DNA of 64,000 nt from JABMNT01 sp048262255 (GTDB taxonomy: Bacteria; Pseudomonadota; Alphaproteobacteria; Rhodospirillales; Casp-alpha2): assembly GCA_048262255.1 (NCBI GenBank), contig JBLXFH010000001.1, forward strand, positions 310,001-374,000, written 5' to 3'. The notes under the pieces were generated by a model, which was not told where the DNA came from, did not search any database, and saw nothing but the letters and a program-made list of their open reading frames with translations. Position 1 is the first letter of the stretch. Every line of letters begins with the position of its first letter. Positions 42,471-51,714 of this stretch are shown here, in pieces. The position numbers and the translations under genes were made by a program.

Positions 42471-43406
42471 TCACCCCACCACCCACGCCAGCACCACCGC
42501 CATGGTGAGGACCGATAGCCCCGTTGAGATCAGGGTTGCCGAGGTGGCGCGGGCGACGTAGATGCCGTAACCACTGGAATAGATGAAGACGTTGGCGCCG
42601 GTCGGCAGGGCGGCGGTGATGGTGGCGATAGCCGCCCACATGGGCTGCAACTCGAACACGTAGGTGGAGAGCACCCAGACCAGCGCCGGATGCACGATCA
42701 ATTTGAAGGCGACGATGGTCAGGCTTTCATCAAGCTTTCCGGCAATGCGGTACTGGACCAGCGAAGCACCCAGCGCAAACAACGCGCAAGGCGCGGCAGC
42801 CCCGCTCATCAGCTCGGCAAAACGGTCCACGGGTTTTGGCAGATCGAGATCGAAGATCGCCAGCGGCAGGGCCAGAAAAATGGCAATGAGCGCTGGATTT
42901 CCGGCGAGGGCTTTTATGGAAGCCCCGAGAACCCCCAGCTTCGAGCGGCCATTGCCGCGCGCAATTTCGATGATCAGCGCCGTCAGGCCGATCATCTGTA
43001 CGCCGTTGAAACTGATCAGAATCAATAGCGGCAGCATGCCCGCCTCGCCATAGATGGCATAGACCAGCGGCAGGCCGAGCATTACCGAATTGCCGAAGAT
43101 GGAACCCATGGCGAAAATTGCCAGTTCATCGGTGGGCAGCTTGAAAACCAATCGGCCAAAGACGAAAGCGAAAAAATACAGCAGGTAACATCCGCCGAAA
43201 TAGGAAAACAGGATGGTCAGATCGGCAACATCCGGCAATTCGTTGCGGGTCACGGTGCGAAACATCATCACCGGAATGGCAACGTAAAAAACAAAGCCGG
43301 TAAGACCGCGCACGCCTTCCGGTGTCAGGATTTTCGTGCGGCCGACGGCATAGCCGCAGAGCACCAGTCCGAACACGGGCAAAACGATCTCGAATGTCAC
43401 GTCCAT
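42471..43406 (-). CDS. AEC-family transporter (auxin efflux carrier-like)
   Basis: A 311-aa inner-membrane carrier of the AEC/BASS-related fold with about ten helices in two pseudo-repeats (start VTFEIVLPVFGLVLCGYAVG; second half from about residue 165, LAIFDLDLPKPVDRFAELMS). The Gly-rich break GAAAPCALFALGASL and the ending ALPTGANVFIYSSGYGIYV are typical. The family exports or takes up organic anions such as malate; the substrate is unknown. ATG at 43406. It follows the GST gene by 86 bp on the same strand. Confidence 0.85.
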   Translation of the reverse strand: MDVTFEIVLPVFGLVLCGYAVGRTKILTPEGVRGLTGFVFYVAIPVMMFRTVTRNELPDVADLTILFSYFGGCYLLYFFAFVFGRLVFKLPTDELAIFAMGSIFGNSVMLGLPLVYAIYGEAGMLPLLILISFNGVQMIGLTALIIEIARGNGRSKLGVLGASIKALAGNPALIAIFLALPLAIFDLDLPKPVDRFAELMSGAAAPCALFALGASLVQYRIAGKLDESLTIVAFKLIVHPALVWVLSTYVFELQPMWAAIATITAALPTGANVFIYSSGYGIYVARATSATLISTGLSVLTMAVVLAWVVG

Positions 43407-43492
43407 GGGCAAACCCGCTCTTCGAAATGGGAAACCGGATTTGGGCGGCAGGGGCGGCGGCGCCTGAAAACCCGGCGCCGCAACTCAGGCCC

Positions 43493-44125
43493 TTACGGCA
43501 TGGGGATTTTCTGATCCGTCGCCGGCACGCCCCAGCCCTTTTGCACGGCCGGGCGGTTGGCGATGGCCGTGTACCAGCGCGCCACGTTGGGATAGTCATT
43601 AAGATTGATGGTTTGCCAGTCATGCCGGGCGATCCAGGGCCAGACGGCAATATCGGCGATGGAATAGCTGTCGCCATTGAGAAATTCATTGTCGGCGAGG
43701 CGCGTATCCATGACCTTATAGAGGCGCTTGGCTTCGGTGAGGAAACGCTCGGAGGCATATTCACTGGCGTCCGGATTAAACTTCACAAAATGATGCACCT
43801 GGCCCATGGCCGGGCCTGCGCCGCCCATTTGCCACATCAACCATTCCAGCGTCGCCCAGTGGGCCGGGCCGTCTTTCGGCATCAGCTTGCCGGTTTTTTC
43901 CGCCAGATAAATCATAATGGCGCCGGATTCAAAAACGCTCTGGCCGGTATCCGTATCAACGATCGCCGGGATTTTGTTGTTGGGGCTGATCGCCAGAAAT
44001 TCCGGCTTGAACTGGTCGCCCTCACCAATGCGGATGGGGTGGACATTATAGTCGAGCCCCAGCTCCTCGAGCATGATGGTGATTTTGCGACCGTTGGGGG
44101 TGCCCCACGTATAGAGTTCGATCAT
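43493..44125 (-). CDS. Glutathione S-transferase, YfcG-like
   Basis: A 210-aa GST of the Nu/YfcG type. The N-terminal MIELYTWGTPNGRKITIML has the Thr-Pro-Asn-Gly-x-Lys signature of that class, followed by ISPNNKIPAIVD (cis-Pro) and SGAIMIYLAEKTGKLM. The C-terminal helical domain is complete. YfcG-type enzymes reduce disulfides with glutathione, so this one is more likely a disulfide reductase than a detoxifying transferase. GGAGGC precedes the ATG and a TATAAT box lies at 44185-44190. Confidence 0.88.
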   Translation of the reverse strand: MIELYTWGTPNGRKITIMLEELGLDYNVHPIRIGEGDQFKPEFLAISPNNKIPAIVDTDTGQSVFESGAIMIYLAEKTGKLMPKDGPAHWATLEWLMWQMGGAGPAMGQVHHFVKFNPDASEYASERFLTEAKRLYKVMDTRLADNEFLNGDSYSIADIAVWPWIARHDWQTINLNDYPNVARWYTAIANRPAVQKGWGVPATDQKIPMP

Positions 44126-44184
44126 TGAATAGATGCCTCCGGATGATTTTGATTTTAAACAGGAATAGTAGAGGTAAGAGCCGC

Positions 44185-44190
44185 ATTATA
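44185..44190 (-). promoter_or_regulatory. Consensus -10 box upstream of the YfcG-like gene
   Basis: A perfect TATAAT on the minus strand lies 60 bp before the ATG at 44125. No good -35 element is found 17 bp upstream, so activity may need an activator. Confidence 0.4.
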
Positions 44191-44219
44191 AAAGATCAAG
44201 AAGAACCTGCGCGTCGTCT

Positions 44220-45842
44220 TTAAGCCCGCCGGTCGGCCTTGATCATATCTGCGGCCTTTTCGGCGATCATAATCACCGGCGAATTGGTGTTCCCCGACGT
44301 AATGGTCGGCATCACCGATGCGTCGACGATGCGCAAGCCGTCCAACCCATGCACCCGGAGCCGGTCATCGACCACTGCCATGGGGTCGCTGCCCATTTTG
44401 CAGGTACCGACAGGATGGAAAATGGTGGTCGCGATGTTGCCGGCCTCGCGAACAAGGTCTTCATCGGAAGCAATATGCGTGCCCGGCAGCATTTCTTCCG
44501 GCTCAAACGGTGCGACGGCCTTTGTCGCCATGATCTGACGCGTCAGGCGGATCGATTTGGCGGCGACGTCACGGTCGGTTTGCGCTGAGAGATAATTGGG
44601 CTGGATCGCCGGTTGTGCGCTGCTATCGGTTGACTTGATATGGATGGTGCCCCGGCTTTCCGGGCGCAAGTTGCAGACCGAGGCGGTGATCGCCGGAAAC
44701 GGGTGCAGCGGCTCGCCCAGCTTATCGGTACTGAGCGGCTGGATGTGATATTCCAGATCGGGCGTTGCGATGCGCGGGTCACTTTTTGCAAACAGCCCGA
44801 GCTGGCTCGGTGCCATGGACAACGGCCCGGATCGGAACAAGGCATATTCCAGTCCCATAGCCATCTTGCCGATCAGGCTGTTGGCTTTCTGATTCAGCGT
44901 CACCGCGTTTTTGATCTTGAAAACCGTGCGGATTTGCAGGTGGTCCTGCAGGTTCTCGCCCACCCCCGATAATTCGTGACGCACGGGGATATCAAATTTT
45001 GACAAAACATCGCCGCGGCCAACGCCTGAAAGCTCCATGATCTTTGGCGAATTGACGGCACCGGCCGCGAGGATCACTTCCCCCGAAGCGGTGGCTTTTG
45101 CCGGTGCGCTGTTGAGATCGAACGCCACGCCCGTCGCCCGTTTGCCGTCAAACAGCAGGCCCGTTGTATGGGCGCCGGTCAGGACTTTCAAATTAGGCCG
45201 GTTGGCAGCCGGATTGAGAAAGGCTTTTGCCGTGCTCATGCGCATGCCGCCCTTCTGGTTGACCTCGAAATAGCCGACGCCCTCGTTATTGCCGTCATTA
45301 AAATCCGATGTGCGCGGAATTCCCATTTCCTCCGCCGCATCGCAAAAAGCATCCAGAATGTCCCAGGACAGGCGCTGCTTCTCGACCTGCCATTCGCCAC
45401 CCTGGCCGTGCATGTCTGTTTTACCGAGATGATGATTTTCCGATTTCAGATAATAGGGCAGGACATCATCCCAGCCCCAGGCCGTATTGCCGAGCTGTCG
45501 CCACTGGTCATAATCAGCGGCCTGTCCGCGCATATAGATCATGCCGTTGATGGACGAGCAGCCACCCAGCACCTTGCCGCGCGGATAGTTGAGCGCGCGG
45601 CCATTGAGCCCGGCCTCCGGTTCCGTCGTCATCATCCAGTCGGTGCGCGGATTTCCCATGCAGAACAGATAGCCGATGGGAATGTGGATCCAGTGATAAT
45701 TATCCTTACCGCCCGCTTCCAGAAGCAGAACCTTGATATCCGCATCTTCGCTCAGGCGGTTGGCCAGCACGCATCCGGCGGAACCCGCCCCGATGATGAT
45801 GTAATCAAACGCTCCCTGATCCGACCTGTTCACTTCCGCCAC
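44220..45842 (-). CDS. GMC-family choline/alcohol dehydrogenase
   Basis: A 540-aa flavoprotein of the choline dehydrogenase (BetA) type. FAD motif DYIIIGAGSAGCVLANRL near residue 15, GMC signature 1 as PRGKVLGGCSSINGMIYMRG, signature 2 as ILAAGAVNSPKIMELSGVG, and the catalytic region FHPVGTCKMG with the His, then the partner Asn in SGNTNSPVIM. The start is GTG at 45842 with GGGGGG upstream. It stands apart from betB or betI genes, so the substrate may be an aliphatic alcohol instead of choline. Confidence 0.88.
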   Translation of the reverse strand: MAEVNRSDQGAFDYIIIGAGSAGCVLANRLSEDADIKVLLLEAGGKDNYHWIHIPIGYLFCMGNPRTDWMMTTEPEAGLNGRALNYPRGKVLGGCSSINGMIYMRGQAADYDQWRQLGNTAWGWDDVLPYYLKSENHHLGKTDMHGQGGEWQVEKQRLSWDILDAFCDAAEEMGIPRTSDFNDGNNEGVGYFEVNQKGGMRMSTAKAFLNPAANRPNLKVLTGAHTTGLLFDGKRATGVAFDLNSAPAKATASGEVILAAGAVNSPKIMELSGVGRGDVLSKFDIPVRHELSGVGENLQDHLQIRTVFKIKNAVTLNQKANSLIGKMAMGLEYALFRSGPLSMAPSQLGLFAKSDPRIATPDLEYHIQPLSTDKLGEPLHPFPAITASVCNLRPESRGTIHIKSTDSSAQPAIQPNYLSAQTDRDVAAKSIRLTRQIMATKAVAPFEPEEMLPGTHIASDEDLVREAGNIATTIFHPVGTCKMGSDPMAVVDDRLRVHGLDGLRIVDASVMPTITSGNTNSPVIMIAEKAADMIKADRRA

Positions 45843-45884
45843 ACCAACCCCCCTGCTGTCTTTTTGATTTTGAATTGGCGGAGC

Positions 45885-46898
45885 CTAATAGTCGATAACC
45901 AGTTTGCCAATGGTCTGTGTCGTTTCAATGCGCCGGTGCGCTTCTTTTAAGGTATCCACCGAAAAGCCCTTGAGAGTCTGTTGCAGGGTTGTGCGTAAGG
46001 TTCCCGCCTCCGTCAGTTCCGCCATGCGGGTCAGAATGTTGTGCTGTTCGATCATGTCGTCGGTTTCGAACATGGCGCGAGTGAACATCAACTCCCAATG
46101 CAGGGAAGCGGATTTCTGCTGCAAACGGGAAATATCGATCAGCTCCTTGGTTTCAACAATCGTGCCGATTTTGCCCTGCGGCGCGACCAGTTCACACATG
46201 GCGTCCCAGTGCTGGGCCGTATTGGCGTACTGCACAATATAGTCGACCGTCTCGTAACCCCGGGCTTTGACCTCGGCCACCAGATCATGGTGATTGACCA
46301 CTTCGTGTGCGCCCATATCCTTGCACCAGGCGGTGGTTTCATCGCGGGATGCCGTCGCGATAATGGTCAGGCTGGTCAGTTGCCTTGCCAGTTGCAGGGT
46401 CATCGAACCGACACCGCCAGCAGCGCCGATCACCAACAATGTCTTGCCGGCTCCCTGGCCTTCCTTGAGGCCAAAGCGGTCAAACAGCAGTTCCCACGCC
46501 GTCAAACCGGTGAGCGGCATGGCTGCCGCTTCGGCATTTGTCAGAGCCGCCGGTTTGCGCCCGACAATGCGCTCATCAACCAGCTGGAATTGCGTGTTGC
46601 AGCCGGGCCGCGTAGCGTCGCCTGCATACCAGACCTCATCGCCTTCGCTGAACAATGTCACATCAGGACCGGTTTCCACGACCACCCCCACCGCGTCATA
46701 ACCCAGCACTTTCGGTTCGGGCATCGGTGCATCAACGGCCAGCCGCATGCGCCGCTTGGCGTCGGCCGGATTCACCGCAATCGCCTTGATTTCAACCAGC
46801 AGATCGCGCCGCCCCGGCTGTGGCATGGGCGAATCAAATTCAAAAAGACTTTCCGGTGTATCGATGGGCAGGGAACGGGTAAATCCAATCGACTTCAT
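45885..46898 (-). CDS. MDR-family zinc-independent alcohol dehydrogenase/quinone reductase
   Basis: A 337-aa medium-chain dehydrogenase/reductase. NADPH motif VIGAAGGVGSMTLQLARQL lies at about 155-173. At the position of the catalytic zinc cysteine the sequence reads AIAVNPADAKRRM, and the four-cysteine structural zinc site is absent, so it belongs to the zinc-independent ZADH branch. Such enzymes reduce activated double bonds or quinones. No signal sequence. It is 42 bp upstream of the GMC gene on the same strand, so the two may form one transcript. Confidence 0.85.
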   Translation of the reverse strand: MKSIGFTRSLPIDTPESLFEFDSPMPQPGRRDLLVEIKAIAVNPADAKRRMRLAVDAPMPEPKVLGYDAVGVVVETGPDVTLFSEGDEVWYAGDATRPGCNTQFQLVDERIVGRKPAALTNAEAAAMPLTGLTAWELLFDRFGLKEGQGAGKTLLVIGAAGGVGSMTLQLARQLTSLTIIATASRDETTAWCKDMGAHEVVNHHDLVAEVKARGYETVDYIVQYANTAQHWDAMCELVAPQGKIGTIVETKELIDISRLQQKSASLHWELMFTRAMFETDDMIEQHNILTRMAELTEAGTLRTTLQQTLKGFSVDTLKEAHRRIETTQTIGKLVIDY

Positions 46899-47053
46899 AA
46901 CAGCATATCCTCCGTTTGTTGTTGCGGCGGATTATGACGCGTCTCCCATCAAACAGCCAGATCAAGACGGCATTTCATTGAGACTAAAAATTGTGCGTTG
47001 CAATATAGACATGCCAAATTTTCACGCCCTGCCGGCAACCGGTTAATGGATGG

Positions 47054-49195
47054 TCACGTTTGACCGGTCGGCGTCAATGCGTTGGCCTCTACAGTCCGGG
47101 CCCGCCAGTCGAAGGCGAGCATCCCCAGATAAATCAGCGCCGGGATGATCTTGTATTCCAGTTCAAGCGGCCACAACAGGACGGCGCCCAAAAGACCAAC
47201 CGGCAGGCGCATCCAAAACGGGATGGACCGCTCCATCACCCCGGTCATGGCCGCACAGAGCGCATGCATACCGATCAGCGCCGGGATGAACACGCCCAGC
47301 ATGACCAGCCAGTCCCCACCCAATAGCGGCGTAAAGGCAAACAGCAGGGGAATGATGTACAGCCCCTTACACAGACCAAAGGCTGTAAAGCCCGTCCGCA
47401 TGGGCGGGCTGCCGGCGATGGCGGCAGCGGCAAAGGTCGGCAGACAGACCGGCGGCGTCACGTTGCTGTCCTGAGAGACCCAGAAAATAATCATATGCGC
47501 CGACAATAGCGATGCAGTCAGAACTTCCGTATCGAGCACCATGGGGCGCAGGGCGGCGCGCATTTCGATAGGCAGGGCCGCCAATATCTGGGATGCCTGT
47601 TCGGGGCTGATCCCGGCTGCCATCATGTTGCCTATATCCGGGTTCACCAGTTGTAAAAGCGCGGCGACGCCATCCGGGATATCGCCGCTGACCAGAATTT
47701 CGATGATGTTATTGGACGTGATCAGATCGGCCAACGATGGTGCCGAGATGGTCGCAAGCACGATATAACCCGCAGTCACCGGCAACCCCATCCCCAGAAC
47801 CAGTGAGACCAGAGTAATCAAAACCAGCATGAAAATCAGGCTGCCGCCGGACCAGTCGATGATCATCAGCGAAAAGGTGGCACCGAAACCGGTCGTCCCC
47901 AGAACGCCAACAAACAGGCCGATGGCGACCAGCAGAATGGCCGTCGAGGTGGCGTTGCGCGCCCCTTCAATCATCGCTTCGAGAATTTCACGCGGCCCCA
48001 TGCGGTTCTTTTTCGACAGCCAGGAAAACACGATTGTGGAAATAATGGCACCAGCCGCCGCATAGGTTGCCGTATAACCCAGCACCAGAAACACCACCAA
48101 AACGCCAATGGGCATCAATGTGTACCAGCCGTCTTTGATCACCGTTTTTAACTGCGGCGCATCCTCATCTTCAAACTCGACGAGGTCATGCTTGATCGCC
48201 GCCATGCGGACAAAGAATAAGACGGAGGAGAAATACAGCAGCGCCGGCAGCAACGCCATGGCGGCAATGGTCAGATAGGAAATCTGTGTATAGCTGGCCA
48301 TGACAAAAGCCCCCGCACCCATGATCGGCGGCAGCAACTGGCCGCCAGTCGAGGCGGCGGCTTCAACACCGGCAGCAAAGCGCGGCGCAAAGCCCGAGCG
48401 CTTCATGAGTGGAATGGTAATGACCCCGGTGGTCACCACATTGGCGACGGCGGAACCGGAGATCGAGCCCATCAGGGCAGAACCCAGAACCGCAACAATG
48501 CCCGAACCGCCAATGGCTTTGCGGGCGATGGCACGAGCCAGATTGATAATAAACTCGGCAGAGCCTGATTTGACGAGAAAACTGCCAAACAGCACGAACA
48601 TGAACACATAGGACATGGAAATCTGGGCAATATCGCCAAACAGGCCGAGATCGACGAAGTAGGAGCGGGCCAGCAGTTCGTCGAAGGAAATCCCGGGAAA
48701 GCGGAACACACCGCTGATATATTGGCCCCAGAACGCCGCATAGCTCAGGGCGAAAAGGATTAGGATCGGAATGAACAGGCCCATGGCACGGCGCAGCATC
48801 TCCAGCGCTAGCAGGATTGAGGCCATCGCCACATACCAGTCAAAGGTCGACATTTCGCCGCCACGATCCCAATAGGCGTTGTCATTAAACAGAAAATAAA
48901 GGCCGCAAAACAGGGTCAGGCCACCAAGCGTCATATCCAGAATGACATTCCGATGAGACAGCACGTTTGATTTGCTCATCGGATACAGCAAGGCACAGAG
49001 CAGGCCGAACAGGCCGAAATGGATGGCCGCAAAGCGTAGTTCGGAAATCAGTCCGACTGAATTGAAATAAACATGGATAACCGTGGTGATCGTCGCAATT
49101 ACGGCGATGAGTGGACCCAATACGGGATGGGAGAGGCGGGATTTCTCCCGCCCCTCCTCTACCGGCAACACCGGACGGGTAGTGTCCTGGTTCAT
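47054..49195 (-). CDS. TRAP transporter, fused 4TM/12TM permease (TAXI type)
   Basis: A 713-aa inner-membrane protein combining the small DctQ-like and large DctM-like subunits. The large part holds typical segments: GSISGSAVANVVTTGVITIP with Gly-Ser-x-Ala, MASYTQISYLTIAAMALLP, and a second half SQDSNVTPPVCLPTFAAAAI. The start at 49195 is favoured by GAGGTGGGGCAG; an ATG eight codons upstream lies 7 bp after the binding-protein gene. Works with the TAXI protein upstream to import an organic acid, driven by a Na+ or H+ gradient. Confidence 0.93.
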   Translation of the reverse strand: MNQDTTRPVLPVEEGREKSRLSHPVLGPLIAVIATITTVIHVYFNSVGLISELRFAAIHFGLFGLLCALLYPMSKSNVLSHRNVILDMTLGGLTLFCGLYFLFNDNAYWDRGGEMSTFDWYVAMASILLALEMLRRAMGLFIPILILFALSYAAFWGQYISGVFRFPGISFDELLARSYFVDLGLFGDIAQISMSYVFMFVLFGSFLVKSGSAEFIINLARAIARKAIGGSGIVAVLGSALMGSISGSAVANVVTTGVITIPLMKRSGFAPRFAAGVEAAASTGGQLLPPIMGAGAFVMASYTQISYLTIAAMALLPALLYFSSVLFFVRMAAIKHDLVEFEDEDAPQLKTVIKDGWYTLMPIGVLVVFLVLGYTATYAAAGAIISTIVFSWLSKKNRMGPREILEAMIEGARNATSTAILLVAIGLFVGVLGTTGFGATFSLMIIDWSGGSLIFMLVLITLVSLVLGMGLPVTAGYIVLATISAPSLADLITSNNIIEILVSGDIPDGVAALLQLVNPDIGNMMAAGISPEQASQILAALPIEMRAALRPMVLDTEVLTASLLSAHMIIFWVSQDSNVTPPVCLPTFAAAAIAGSPPMRTGFTAFGLCKGLYIIPLLFAFTPLLGGDWLVMLGVFIPALIGMHALCAAMTGVMERSIPFWMRLPVGLLGAVLLWPLELEYKIIPALIYLGMLAFDWRARTVEANALTPTGQT

Positions 49196-49226
49196 CTGCC
49201 CCACCTCATTTTCTGGCATTTGTTAC

Positions 49227-50234
49227 TCACTTGGCGATCAGATGATCCGGAATGGTCATGCCCATTTCCTTGTAGTAACGCACAGCGCCCGGATGTAGCG
49301 GCACCGTAATGCCATCGAGGGCCGTCTTGATATTCATGGCTTTAAGCGAGCCATGCACACCGCTCAGGAACGGCAGGTTTTCATACATGGTTTTCAACAC
49401 CTCATAGACCACATCGTCCGGCACCGAATCACCGGCGATCAGAAGATTTGGCTGAGCAATGGTTTCGATGGGCTCGGGCTGACCGGGATAGGTATTCGCG
49501 GCAATCGTATAGGGCCCCCAGACCGTACCGGTGGTCAGTTTTTTGCGCATTTCCGGTGAGAAGGAGAGCATTTTCACCTTCCCTTCTAGATTGGCCATGG
49601 CCATGGTCGCGCTTGAATTGGGCACGCCCGAGGTCAGGTTGATGCCATCCAGATTGCCGTTGATCAAACCCTCGGCGCGCTGGCGGAAACCGATATAACT
49701 TTGTTTGAAATAGGCTTCCGGGTCGGCAACCCCAATCGTTTCAAGAAACAGCGTGAAGGACAACAGGCCACCTGAATTCTTCGAACCCAGCACGATATTC
49801 TTGCCCTTCAGGCCCAGGATATCTTCCATCTTGCCCGTCGGTGCCAGCTCATTGCGGGTGATAAACTGTTTGGTGTTGAACATGAGCGCCGTCACCGTGC
49901 GCAGGTTCTTTTTCGGCTGACCTTTGAATTTACCGGTGCCGTTCCAGCCCCAGTCGGTCATCAGCGACTGCGCGATGGCGAAGTCGGCCTTGCCTTTGGA
50001 GATGATATTGACGTTATCGAAGGAGCCTTGCGACGTAATCGCCGACATATTAATCTTGTTTTCCTTCTTAGTGCCGAGCTTCAGTTTGACGATGGTCGCA
50101 ATGCCGACGCCCACGGGGTAGAAGGAGCCACCGGTCCCGGCTGTCGACAGCAGGTAATCGCGTGTTTCGGCCTGCGCTGCATTGCCAAAAACCAGGCTCA
50201 ATGCAAACGCACCGGTCATCAGTATCTGTTTCAT
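49227..50234 (-). CDS. TAXI-family TRAP solute-binding protein
   Basis: A 335-aa periplasmic receptor. A signal peptide is clear (MKQILMTGAFALSLVFGNAA, cleavage after AQA). The mature part opens YLLSTAGTGGSFYPVGVGIA, the TAXI signature, and continues in the two-lobe pattern (VTALMFNTKQFITRNELAPT, GSKNSGGLLSFTLFLETIGV). It hands substrate to the fused permease 7 bp downstream. Ligands of TAXI receptors are mostly unknown; glutamate or other organic acids have been described for some. Confidence 0.92.
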   Translation of the reverse strand: MKQILMTGAFALSLVFGNAAQAETRDYLLSTAGTGGSFYPVGVGIATIVKLKLGTKKENKINMSAITSQGSFDNVNIISKGKADFAIAQSLMTDWGWNGTGKFKGQPKKNLRTVTALMFNTKQFITRNELAPTGKMEDILGLKGKNIVLGSKNSGGLLSFTLFLETIGVADPEAYFKQSYIGFRQRAEGLINGNLDGINLTSGVPNSSATMAMANLEGKVKMLSFSPEMRKKLTTGTVWGPYTIAANTYPGQPEPIETIAQPNLLIAGDSVPDDVVYEVLKTMYENLPFLSGVHGSLKAMNIKTALDGITVPLHPGAVRYYKEMGMTIPDHLIAK

Positions 50235-50286
50235 TCTTTCTGTTCCTCTCTGATTATGGATAAAATCTTTTCTTCAGACAGCCTCT

Positions 50287-51192
50287 TTAACGGGCTTTTG
50301 AAACGGTTTCCTCCCACACAGGAAGTGGTCGTTCTTCGTAAGGCAGGTCCCAGAGCGCACAATTTCCCGCATCGACGATGTCGACCGGTAATTCAATCAG
50401 TTCCGGAACCGGTTGGCCCGAAAGCATCCGGAGCGTCGCTTCGGTCGCGATACAGGCCATTTTCATGGCGTCATAGGCTGCGGTCGCCCGCATGGTGCCG
50501 GCCTTGATGGCGGCAATTGCGTCGGGCATGGCGTTCACACCCACCAGTGCTGCACTGCGTCTGGCGTCGCGGAGCGCATCAATAATGCCCATGCCCATGT
50601 AATCATTGGCCGACAAAATCCCGTCAATTTTGGAGTGGCCCTGCAAAACCTCCGTCATCGCCGTATAGGCGTCAGAGCGTTGATAATAGCCACTTTTCTG
50701 AGCAACAATCCGCACCTGGGGGTGCGCGGCGGCGGCATCGAGAAAGCCCTGGGTCCGGGGCTGGCTGGTGGCGGAATGGGGGCTACCCTCCATGACCACC
50801 AGATCACCGGCCCCGTCAAGGGAACGGATCAGATAATTGGCGATCTCCAGAGCCAGACTGTAATTATTTGAGCTGACAAAAGTCAGCGCTTTAACCGCGT
50901 CCGACTGGCTGACGAAATAGACCAGCGGGATCCCGGCCGCCTCCACCTTGCGGATGGTCGCATCCAGGGCTGTCGGGTGGGCCGGGGCCAGCAGTATCGC
51001 ATCGGGACGTTCGGCCAGCGCCTGTTCCAGCAGGGCCGCCTGCTCTTCGGCATTATCCGGCGATTGCGGAAAGGAATGGGTGATGGTGCTGCCGGCCCGC
51101 TCGGCGATGCGATGGGCACCGATGCGCGCCCCCTGATAGGCCGGGTTGGTTCCGTTTTTGGTGATGCAGCACAAATGATAGGCGATCGGCAT
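50287..51192 (-). CDS. Periplasmic-binding-protein-like domain protein without signal peptide
   Basis: A 301-aa protein with the type I sugar-binding fold (Peripla_BP_4): NPAYQGARIGAHRIAERAGS, ERPDAILLAPAHPTALDATI, DGILSANDYMGMGIIDALRD, GTMRATAAYDAMKMACIATE. It begins directly in the first strand (MPIAYHLCCITKNGTNPAYQ). No signal peptide, lipobox or helix-turn-helix is present, and upstream in-frame codons do not add one, so it seems cytosolic. No ABC permease is nearby. Same strand as the TAXI-TRAP genes, 52 bp before them, perhaps as a sensor or enzyme-linked binder. Function not known. Confidence 0.7.
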   Translation of the reverse strand: MPIAYHLCCITKNGTNPAYQGARIGAHRIAERAGSTITHSFPQSPDNAEEQAALLEQALAERPDAILLAPAHPTALDATIRKVEAAGIPLVYFVSQSDAVKALTFVSSNNYSLALEIANYLIRSLDGAGDLVVMEGSPHSATSQPRTQGFLDAAAAHPQVRIVAQKSGYYQRSDAYTAMTEVLQGHSKIDGILSANDYMGMGIIDALRDARRSAALVGVNAMPDAIAAIKAGTMRATAAYDAMKMACIATEATLRMLSGQPVPELIELPVDIVDAGNCALWDLPYEERPLPVWEETVSKAR

Positions 51193-51215
51193 TCTGTTCT
51201 TATCTCCCTGTCGTT

Positions 51216-51230
51216 GGCCTAATATAGGCC
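51216..51230. promoter_or_regulatory. Inverted repeat near the start of the leaderless binding protein
   Basis: GGCCTA-ATA-TAGGCC, perfect six-base arms, lies 24 bp before the ATG at 51192. The position suits a repressor site. Its regulator is unknown. Confidence 0.45.
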
Positions 51231-51272
51231 GCAGGACCGGGCGGGGGATAATAGGGAATAGCGATGCGTGCC

Positions 51273-51304
51273 ATAAGGCAGGCTTATGGGGTAATATGCC
51301 TTAT
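51273..51304. repeat. Nested inverted repeats upstream of the TRAP operon
   Basis: ATAAGGCA (51273-51280) and TGCCTTAT (51297-51304) are exact inverted copies 16 bp apart. A second pair, CCATAAG (51271-51277) and CTTATGG (51283-51289), shares the left arm. They could form an RNA hairpin or be protein sites. They lie 80-110 bp before the start at 51192. Confidence 0.45.
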
Positions 51305-51306
51305 TA

Positions 51307-51333
51307 TTATGTCGACTTAAAATTTATGTCGAC
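51307..51333. repeat. Direct repeat TTATGTCGAC, two copies 17 bp apart
   Basis: TTATGTCGAC occurs at 51307-51316 and 51324-51333. Each copy contains the palindrome GTCGAC. The 17-bp period is less than two helical turns. It lies in the 264-bp region between the tRNA-Arg and the binding-protein gene, which otherwise holds only the inverted repeats described. Confidence 0.5.
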
Positions 51334-51456
51334 AGAAACCGCCTTGCATGCATGGTTAGGCAAGGATTTTGCACAGACGCCTATTTGGGGTTACCGGCAT
51401 CATCGGACAAGGCGTTCAATGGAACGCAAGAACAAAACTGGTTTCTAGAGGGAAAA

Positions 51457-51533
51457 TGGCGCGCCCGGAGAGATTCGAACTCCCGGCCCCTTGATTCGTA
51501 GTCAAGTACTCTATCCAGCTGAGCTACGGGCGC
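51457..51533 (-). tRNA. tRNA-Arg (anticodon ACG)
   Basis: The minus strand folds as a complete cloverleaf: acceptor GCGCCCG pairs with CGGGCGC, the D arm is GCTCAGCTGGATAGAGT, the anticodon stem CTTGA/TCAAG flanks the loop CTACGAA with ACG, and the T loop is GTTCGAATC. CCA is encoded. A34 would be edited to inosine to read CGU, CGC and CGA codons. No integrase or attachment-site repeat is seen beside it. Confidence 0.96.
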
Positions 51534-51685
51534 TATGGAAACCTAAGGTGATTCGCCACCAAACCCGCATACGGGCGTTTCTGAAGATGGCGGAACCTAC
51601 TAAACTGTCGCTGGCTTGGCAAGCGTCGATATTACGCTATTTTTTAATCGCATAACCCTCAGAAAAAGCTTATAAAAATCTGATC

Positions 51686-51714
51686 TTGTCCCTAACGCAG
51701 GCTTTGAGTAGTAT
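51686..51714 (+). promoter_or_regulatory. Sigma70-like promoter of the lipoprotein gene
   Basis: TTGTCC (51686-51691), 17 bp, TAGTAT (51709-51714). The transcript would start near 51721, giving a leader of about 120 nt. Apart from this I see nothing else in the 308-bp stretch 51534-51841. Confidence 0.45.

Noticed and set aside
47054..49195. Alternative start of the TRAP permease at the ATG at 49219
   Set aside because: It lies 7 bp after the preceding stop and has a weak ribosome site, whereas ATG 49195 is preceded by GAGGTGGGG. Still possible but less likely.
51457..51533. tRNA-Arg as an integration site for a mobile element
   Set aside because: No integrase, no repeated 3' tRNA end and no phage or plasmid gene is found in the neighbouring sequence.
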